Notes under the pieces: generated by a model | Told to the model about the DNA's origin: nothing | The model's input: only the letters and a program-made list of their open reading frames with translations | Databases searched by the model: none | Source: Puccinellia tenuiflora | Lineage: Eukaryota > Streptophyta > Magnoliopsida > Poales > Poaceae | Direction: 5' to 3' | Length of the DNA stretch: 64,000 nucleotides | NCBI GenBank assembly: GCA_012064385.1 | Contig: QRDG01000951.1 | Coordinates: 1-64,000, forward strand | In this document: positions 56,935 to 64,000 of the stretch, piece after piece | Layout: each line of letters begins with the position of its first letter | Position numbering within the stretch: position 1 is the first letter of the stretch | Program-made: the position numbers and the translations under genes

Positions 56935-59313
56935 TCACGAAGACATACCAAGGGCTACGTACTCAGCTCCACCTCTAGAAGGACCTTTAGCCAATGTCTG
57001 CTCAACAATGGTAATGTAGGATAGTTGACGCTTCTTCATATCTTCTTGTTCATTCATCATGCGGTGCAGTTCTTGTTGATATTGGATCCTTTCAGCATCG
57101 GCTTGTTCCTTCGCCTGCTTCAACTCATCAACTACAGACTGCAGTTCCTGCCTCCCTTTTCTCTCAGAATCAAGTTGAAGCTGAAGTGGAGGCTTTGTTG
57201 CTCTTGTACGGCTTGTTATCACACCTATAATCTTCAGGAAATTAGGCTTTCGATTGCCCATACACAACACGTTCGCGGCAGCTTTGGCAGCAGAAAGTGG
57301 TTCCTTGACAGCGTCGGCACCATCCACTGAAGTGGGTGATGCCATCCTCTTTTCCATTTCAGCCTATAAAGCATGTAAAAGCATAAGATGAAATAGCAGT
57401 TGAACTAGCTTGTAAGGAACATCGATATGAAATAGCAGATGACAAGCATGCATGTAAGGAACATGGCTGAAAAATAGCAGACAACAAGCTTCTACAGAAC
57501 ATAGATTTTCAGCACGTATGTACATGACTAGCAGATGACAAGCATGTACAAAACATAGTTGGAAACCATGCTGAAATGACAAGGGATGAAGTGCAGATTT
57601 TAACAGACATATCTGGTGATGCTGAAATGACAAGGGATCTGCATGTACAAGCATAGATGCAACAACAGCTAAACTAGCTTGTAAGGAGCAGAGATGAAAA
57701 AAAAGCAGATGACAAGCATGTGAGGAACATATCTGAAAATAGCACAGGCATGTGAGGAACATAGCTGAAAATAGCAGACGATAAGCATGTAGAGAACATA
57801 GACGAAGATAGGAGATCACAAGGATAGATGAACTAGCAGATGACAAATTCTATTGAGATAAATTGATCAGAAACAAAGATGTACATAATTTTGGGGGACT
57901 TACAGTTGCTATTTTAACAGGCGAACTGAATCCATGCTTCTTGCTTTTGTGCGTAGCTTTGAACAGTTGGAAGGCGTCTTCCCCCATGTCACAGCAAACC
58001 TCGTAGCTATGAGAACCTGTGGCAGATGGGAACTGGATGGCCTGTCTGCTTCTAGTGGCTTCCAGACAAGCCACCTACAGGAACAGAGAGCATGAACAGA
58101 TTAACAACAGTCCAGATTATAGAATTGATGGCAAGGCTGAGTGAAAAAAGACACGACCTGTTTCTGGGGTGTGGACCAGTTATCGATTAACTTGCACCAA
58201 TCTGCTTCGTTCATGTGTCCCACTTCACGAGGAGGTGTACGTACAACCATAAACTTGTCTTGAACGACGTCAAAAAAATTGCTCTTCAGGAAATGGCGTC
58301 TTTGTCTTGTACGATTCTTGAGATTCATTATAAAAGATCCATGAACCCAGGGGTCTTTGATGCTCAAAACAAATCTTCCAGACACATGGCTGGCGTAGGT
58401 AGAAAATATGTAGCCCCTTTCTTTGTAATCTTCCCAATGGGGAAGATAGGGACAACGTCCCTCATAGCTACCGAACACGTTGAAGTACACCTGAAAGCAA
58501 TCTTTGGGTCCATTGGCCTTGTCATTCCAGCAGGAATAACAATTCTGATCCTCTTTCGTTTGCACAACGTGTCCGGTGGGACACCTCGGTCATCTACAAA
58601 AAAAGGGGCCTTGCTAGAGTTAGTGTTCTGCATTTTGGATTTCCTTCTGTAAATACACCCTGCCAATTCAATCAACATGTTACCTTCATGGCCCTAGTGA
58701 TGCCGATCTTCAGTCCATTGATCAGAAACTGATCCCTCGCAGCGGGCACCTTGCTCCTCGACTTGGGAACCTTGCTCTTCGCCTTGGGAACCTACCAGCT
58801 CGCCATGGGGAGGTGCCTGCTCGCGTTGGGGGGCTGCCTCCTCGCGGTGGTCAGCTGCCTCCTTGTGTTGGGCAGCTTCCAGCTGGCCATGGGCAACTGC
58901 TTGCTCGCGTTGGGGGGCTGCCTCCTCGCGGTGGTCAGCTGCCTCCTTGTGTTGGTCAGCTTCCAGCTGGCCATGGGCAACTGCTTGCTCACCTTGGGAA
59001 GCTTCCTGCTTGACTTGAGGAGCTGCCTCCTCGGCTTGGACCACTGGCCGCTTGAGTTTGGCATCTACCTTCTTGGCTTGGTGGGCTGGTAGCTTCCCGG
59101 GAGCATTAGAAGCTGCAGGATTGGTCCCGCGATGTTTAGCCCTTGTTGCTCGTGGCGATGCGGCTGCAGGTACTGCTGGTGGAGTCCGTTTGGTCTTTTT
59201 TTTACTTCCAGCATCTCAGTTGTTGTGCAGTCAAATATAACCGCATTGACGCGCTTACGGTTGCAAACTGCACTAGGTTTTGTTTGTTTTCTTAACATGA
59301 ACAAAGAGCTCAA
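56935..59313 (-). CDS. CACTA element protein, plant transposase (Transposase_24 type), multi-exon
   Basis: Minus-strand blocks in order: 59313-58694 (Gln/Glu/His-rich repeats), 58678-58101, 58074-57850, then 57357-56935. Signature parts are DPWVHGSFIMNLKNRTRQRR and EADWCKLIDNWSTPQKQ (intron after Q, GTCGTG), followed by ATRSRQAIQFPSATGSHSYE and FQLFKATHKSKKHGFSSPVK. The last exon is a coiled coil (SERKGRQELQSVVDELKQAK, then QQELHRMMNEQEDMKKRQLS) ending at TAG. This is the DNA-binding accessory protein class of plant CACTA elements. The catalytic TNP2-type transposase is not seen. Intron 57358-57849 is full of short AGCATGTAAGGAACAT repeats. Frame continuity between 58678 and 58565 is uncertain, so it may be damaged. 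Confidence 0.65.
58814..59065. repeat. In-frame 84-bp tandem repeat in the CACTA ORF
   Basis: TGCTTGCTCGCGTTGGGGGG starts units at about 58814 and 58898, with a diverged third at 58982. Each unit encodes 28 residues of the QREQAVAHGQLEA / HKEAADHREEAAP type on the minus strand. Confidence 0.8.
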
Positions 59314-59664
59314 AGTTAGCTACAAACATAACACTTGCTAATAACCTATTACAGTTACAGCTACACAAGTAAGCTACTCACTTCGGGGGTTCTTCAATGG
59401 GGTGTTTTTTATGTTCTGAAATATAGGAATGGTATTGATTGTTCAGTAGTACTAATGATGTAACATACAGATATGAGTAATCTAATATGCGGACTTAAGA
59501 CTGGTAGGATTGCAAAACTAATCTTAAGCCTAATACAAGCTGGAAAATGAGCAAACTTTGACCATAGGAACTCATCAAGCAGAAGCGCACAAACAAACAA
59601 TTAAACAAACATGTCCAGGCCTTTTTCTTACTGCTTTTAATGGAGGGAACCATTACTCGTGGCC

Positions 59665-60125
59665 TGGACGGCGAGGTGGAAGATCTTGGCAGTGACCTGG
59701 ATTGTGAGGTGGAAGATCTTGACGGGTACCTGGAAGTCGAGGTGGCAGATCTTGGCGGCGACCTGGACAGCGAGGAGGAAGAACTTGATGGCTACCTGGA
59801 CGGCGAGGAGGCAGATCTTCAAGGCGACCTGGATGGCGAGGAGGAAGAACTTGACGGCTAACTGGACGGCGAGGTGGCAGATCTTGACGGCGACCTGGAC
59901 GGCGAGGAGGAAGATCTTGGCGGCGACCTGGACGGCGAGGTGGAAGATCTTGGCAGCGACCTGGACGGTGAGGTGGCAGATCTTGGTGGCGACCTGGACG
60001 GCGAGGTGGCAGATCTTGGCGGCGACCAGGACGGCGAGGTGGCAGATCTCGACGACGACCTGGACGACGAGGTGGAAGATCTTGACGGCGACCTGGACGG
60101 CGAGGTGGATGACCGGGAAGGGTAG
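59665..60125. repeat. 33-bp minisatellite at the 5' side of the CACTA ORF
   Basis: About 14 units of GGCGACCTGGACGGCGAGG with TGGAAGATCTT. The period is a multiple of three, so both strands stay open: minus gives RS-rich SPSRSPPRSATSPSRS, plus gives acidic DLDGEVEDLGG. The minus frame (60202 downward) follows a CT-rich leader and is the likelier coding sense. It might be the N-terminus of the CACTA protein or just expanded DNA. Confidence 0.75.
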
Positions 60126-60202
60126 CTACACTTTGGGCTGTTAGACCGCGAAGGCGAGCTACAGGACGAGGTGGAAGACCGGGATGGTAGGCTACACGGC
60201 AA

Positions 60203-60568
60203 GGTGAAGACAGGTTCGACGGCGAGCTATAGGGTTTGGGAGGAAAGGAAATGAAATGTGGGGCGAGAGAAGAGGGGAAAGTCGATACGGAGGGTTTTGA
60301 GGGAAGGGAAATTTCGGCGAGGGGTTCGAAAATCTATTCGCGTGGGACACGCGCTAAAGTTAGATCGAAAATTTGGGTGGGCGGCGCGAAATTTGGTGGG
60401 TGGGCGGGAAACATTGCTGGCCATCTGATGGATGATGGATGGCTTAAACAAATTGACTATTTATGAAATTAGTTATTAAGGGACCATGTGAATCAATCTA
60501 TAAATTATAGACCAATTTCTAAAAAAATCAATTGAGAAAAACCAAAATTGCGACCTGGATGGCTTAAT
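60203..60568. other. Leader-like region of the CACTA gene, then AT-rich spacer
   Basis: On the minus strand it is CT-rich with CCAAACCCTATAG near 60230, as expected for a 5' leader. From 60440 to 60568 it is AT-rich with no CACTA end recognised. Confidence 0.4.
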
Positions 60569-63262
60569 GGTTGGATTCCGACGCTCTGAAGCCCCCGCTT
60601 TGGGCGAAACCCTATAACCAGTTGATCAAAAGTCAATCGTATCATCTACCCATTTGACCGGCATCGAGAGGGGTTAGCCTAATGGGATTGTATCCTTGGT
60701 TGTGTTAGTGTAGGACATAGGAACATATGAGGCCAAGTTTTATCCGATGTTGTCACAAGATTTCCTCCGGTTTGTCGAAAGTGGGAGTTTTGATAGTTGT
60801 GAGTGCAGAACGTTCTCCTGCGGAGTTGGTGTCGTCTGTGAAGCGTGTCACACTTTGGAGTTTGATGCTTCATATTTAAACCTCCCACCACACTTTTATA
60901 CATATATTTGGGACCATGCATGATTTGGTTGGATTGCGACGCTATGAAGCCCCCGTTTCGGGCGAAACCCTAACCAGTTGATCGGAAGTCAATCGTATTT
61001 TCTACCCATTTGACCAGCATCGAGAGGGGGTAGACCAGTGGCATTGTATCCTTGGTTGTGTTAGTGTAGGACATGGGAACATATGAAGACCAGTTTTATC
61101 CCATGTTATCACAAGATTTCCTCCGGTTTGCCGAAAGTGGGAGTTTTGAGTTATGAGTGTAAAACCTTCTCCTGCGGAGTAGGTATCGTCTGTGAAGCGT
61201 GTCACACTTTGGAGTTTGATGCTTCGTTTTTAAACCTCCAACCACACTTTTATACATATATTTGGGACCCATGCACGATTTGGTTGGATTTCGACGCTCT
61301 GAAGCACCCGATTCGGGCGAAACCCTATAAGCAGTTGATCGGAACTCAATCGTATCGTCTACCCATTTGACCGGCATCGAGAGGGGGTAGACCAGTGGGA
61401 TTGTATCATTGGTTGTGTTAGTGTAGGACATGGGAACATATGAAGACCAGTTTTATCCCATGTTGTGAGTGCAGAACCTTCTCCTGCGGAGTACGTGTCG
61501 TCTGTGAAGCATGCCACACTTTGGAGTTTTATGCTTCATCTTTAAACCTCCAACCACACTTTTATACATATATTTGGGATCCATGCATGATTTGGTTGGA
61601 TTCCGACAGTCTAAAGCCCCCTCTTCGGGCGAAACCCGATAACCAGTCGATCGGAAGTCAATCGTATCGTCTACCCATTTGACCGGCATCGAGAGGGGGT
61701 ATACTAGTGGGATTGTATCCTTGGTTGTGTTAGTGTAGGACATAGGAACATATGAAGCCAAGTTTTATCCCATGTTGTCACAAGATTTCCTCCGGTTTGC
61801 CGAAAGTGGGAGTTTTGATTTGTGAGTGCAAAACCTTCTCCTGTGGAGTAGGTGTCGTCTGTGAAGCGTGTCATTCTTTGGAGTTTGATGCTTCATCTTT
61901 AAACCTCCCACCACACTTTTATACATATATTTGGTACCCATGCATGATTTGGTTGGATTCCGGAGCTCTGAAGACCCCACTTCAGCTGAAACTCTAACCA
62001 TTTGATCGGAAGTCAATCGTATCGTCTACCCATTTGACCGGCATTGAGAGGTGGTAGACCAGTGGGATTGTATCATTGGATGTGTTAGTGTAGGACATGG
62101 GAACATATGAAGACCAGTTTTATCCCATGTTATCACAAGATTTCCTCCGGTTTGCCGAAAGTGGGTGTTTTGAGTTGTGAGTGCAGAACCTTCTCCTGCG
62201 GAGTATGTGTCGTCTGTGAAGCATGCCACACTTTGGAGTTTGATGCTTCATCTTTAAACCCCTCCAACCACACTTTTATACATATATTTGGGATCCATGC
62301 ATGATTTGGTTGGATTCCGATGCTCTGAAGCCCCCGCTTTGGGCGAAACCCTATAACCAGTGGATCGTAAGTCAATCGTATCGTCTACATATTCGATCGG
62401 TATCGAGAGGGGGTAGACCAGTGGCATTGTATCCTTGGTTGTGTTAGTGTTGGACATAGGAAAATATTAATCCAAGTTTTATCCCATGTTGTCACAAGAT
62501 TTCCTCCGGTTTGCCGAAAGTGGGAGTTTTGAGTTGTGAGTGTAGAACATTCTCCTACGGAGTAGGTGTCGTGTGTGAAGCGTGTCACACTTTGGAGTTT
62601 GATGCTTAATCTTTAAACCTCCCACCACACTTTTATACATATATTTGGGACCCATGCATGATTTGGTTGGATTCCGACGCTCTGAAGCCCCCGCTTCGGG
62701 CGAAACCCTATAACCAGTGGATCGAAAGTCAATCGTATTGTCTACCCATTTGACCGGCATCGAGAGGGGGTAGACCAGTGGGATTGTATCATTGGTTGTG
62801 TTAGTGTAGGACATGGGAACATATGAAGACCAGTTTTATCCCATGTTATCACAAGATTTCCTCCGGTTTGCCGAAAGTGGGAATTTTGAGTTGTGAGTGT
62901 AGAACCTTCTCTTGTGAAGTAGGTGTCATCTGTGAAGCATGTCACACTTTGGAGTTTGATGCTTCATCTTTAAACCTCCCACCACACTTCTATACATATA
63001 TTTGGGACCCATGCATGATTTGATTGGATTTCGACGCTCTGAAGCCCCTGCTTCAGGCGAAACTCCAATTAACTAGTTGATCGGAAGTCAATCGTATCGT
63101 CTACCCATTTGACCGACATCGAGAGGGGGTAGACCAGTGGAATTGTATCATTGGTTGTGTTAGTGTAGGACATGGGAACATACAAAGACTAGTTTTATCC
63201 CATGTTATCACGAGATTTCCTCCGGTTTGCCGAAAGTGGGAGTTTTGAGTTGTGAGTGTAGA
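60569..63262. repeat. Satellite-like tandem array, about 357-bp unit, seven full copies plus a partial
   Basis: Units start with (G)GTTGGATTCCGACGCTCTGA at 60569, 60927, 61282, 61594, 61951, 62308, 62665 and 63022. Spacings are 358, 355, 312, 357, 357, 357 and 357 bp. Fixed words in each unit: CGGGCGAAACCCTATAACCA, CCATTTGACCGGCATCGAGA, TTTCCTCCGGTTTGCCGAAA and CACACTTTGGAGTTTGATGC. The fourth spacing is short because unit 3 lost about 45 bp, including TCACAAGATTTCCTCC. Recurring frames of about 65-110 codons on both strands stop once or more per unit, so I do not regard it as coding. Confidence 0.93.
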
Positions 63263-63423
63263 ACAGAACGTACGTGTCGAGTGAAAACATATTAATAAAC
63301 CAACCCCAGCTAAATAGTCAACCTTTCCTCTCCCACGCGCAGCTCCGCCGCCGCCCCGCCGCCGCCGCGCTGCCGCCGTTTCCCTGCATCTCCGGCGGAA
63401 TCCCCTGCCCCCGCCGCCGCGAG

Positions 63424-63962
63424 ATGCCATCGCACCGTCGCGTGCGTAGCTGCACGGGTTTCCGCGGGGTCCGGCTACGGTCGTCCGGCCGCTACGGGGT
63501 GGATATCACCACTAGCAGCCACCGTGTGTGGCTTGGCATGTTCGATTCGGCTACGACGCCGCAGCGTGGAGGTTTGCTCGGCCGCGGTCCGAGCTAAACT
63601 TCCCTGACCTGACCCGCGAGGAGGCGGTTTGGCTCGCGCCGCCGCTGGTGCTCGCGACCGCAGAGGAGCGGAGGCAGCACCGCCGGTCCGAGCGGCTGCT
63701 CGCCGTCCGGGAGGCCGACGAGCTCGTCATGGCCAAGATACGCGAGGAGCACCCCGAGTATGTGCAAGCGGAGCTCGAATTTTATGCAGCAAGGGATGCA
63801 GCGGCGAGGAAGAAGAGCACCGATGTGGCTGGCCCCTCGACGGCGGTGAAGGTGCACTCGTCGTGCTCCTCCTCGTTCGACTGGTCGTCCTCCTCCTCAT
63901 TTGACTGGACTAGCACCGACGATGTGAGTAGAGTGGCTAGATTATTCTGGTTCTCCATGTAA
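63424..63962 (+). pseudogene. AP2/ERF-like gene with a frameshift in the AP2 domain
   Basis: From the ATG at 63424 the frame reads MPSHRRVRSCTGFRGVRLRS and HRVWLGMFDSA, an AP2/ERF DNA-binding domain (RGVR...GR...RVWLGxF). The helix that should follow continues in another frame as YDAAAWRFARPRSELNFPDL. About six to seven residues normally found between them are missing, so a small deletion broke the frame near 63555. The second frame goes on with TREEAVWLAPPLVLAT, ERRQHRRSERLLAVREADE and REEHPEYVQAELEFYA, a C-terminal region seen in a large, transposon-spread AP2-like family in Triticeae. It ends at TAA 63960-63962, or at a possible donor GTGAGT at 63924. The GC-rich leader with GCCGCC repeats starts right after the satellite array. 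Confidence 0.75.
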
Positions 63963-64000
63963 CACATCAATTAAAAAAGTTGACTTTTTGTCTACGAGTG

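Noticed and set aside
59640..60144. Acidic or Trp/Thr-rich + strand frames in the 33-bp minisatellite
   Set aside because: A period divisible by three keeps many frames open; the CACTA gene context favours the minus strand if any.
60679..63230. Recurring 65-111-codon frames in the satellite units
   Set aside because: Each is interrupted at least once per unit and different units are broken at different places, so there is no sign of coding constraint.

Overview
The window is nuclear DNA of a grass and is most consistent with a large-genome Triticeae cereal (wheat, Aegilops or barley type). This is inferred from GC-rich, intron-containing host genes set in a dense mix of nested transposons: CACTA, Mutator-like, MITE, Helitron, LINE, Ty1-copia and Ty3-gypsy. 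The single N at 52033 points to assembled genomic sequence. I found no tRNA, rRNA or CRISPR feature and nothing bacterial.

Only two host genes look intact. The first, on the + strand at 3879-5590, is a four-exon GH28 polygalacturonase with signal peptide and all four catalytic motifs, so it should act on cell-wall pectin. The second, on the + strand at 37375-40102, is a six-exon WAT1-related/nodulin MtN21 (UMAMIT/EamA) membrane transporter. An AP2/ERF-like gene at the right edge (63424-63962) is broken by a frameshift inside its AP2 domain. They are unrelated single genes, not a pathway cluster.

Layout: 1-2700 holds a degenerate minus-strand LINE and an inverted-repeat element. The polygalacturonase follows, and the DNA just after its stop codon is duplicated in tandem (5591-6980). 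A complete 5.04-kb CACTA element (8937-13979, TSD TTA) has subterminal arrays at both ends and carries exons of a captured, frameshifted gene. Four Mutator-like elements with exact 9-bp target duplications lie at 15036-15935, 19345-20525, 23455-24683 and 34459-36057; the two middle ones are relatives sharing their right two thirds. T-rich and A-rich foldback arms fill 18.3-23.3 kb. A gypsy integrase scrap, three orphan CACTA right ends (27352, 28193, 34199) and a probable Helitron (3' end 32155) with a broken cysteine-rich peptide ORF occupy 25-34 kb.

Right of the transporter, a LINE zinc-knuckle remnant is followed by a nested pair. A complete minus-strand copia element (42142-50665, TSD GGTGA, near-identical 1.9-kb LTRs, gag but no recognisable pol) is inserted into an older LTR (41426-42141 plus 50671 onward). 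Next come a CACTA right end (52461) cutting a minus-strand gypsy-type gag/pol gene with its primer-binding site and LTR (to 55790), and a CACTA left end (56084) with a minus-strand Transposase_24-type gene. A tandem array of seven complete and one partial ~357-bp units (60569-63262) then ends about 160 bp upstream of the broken AP2 gene.
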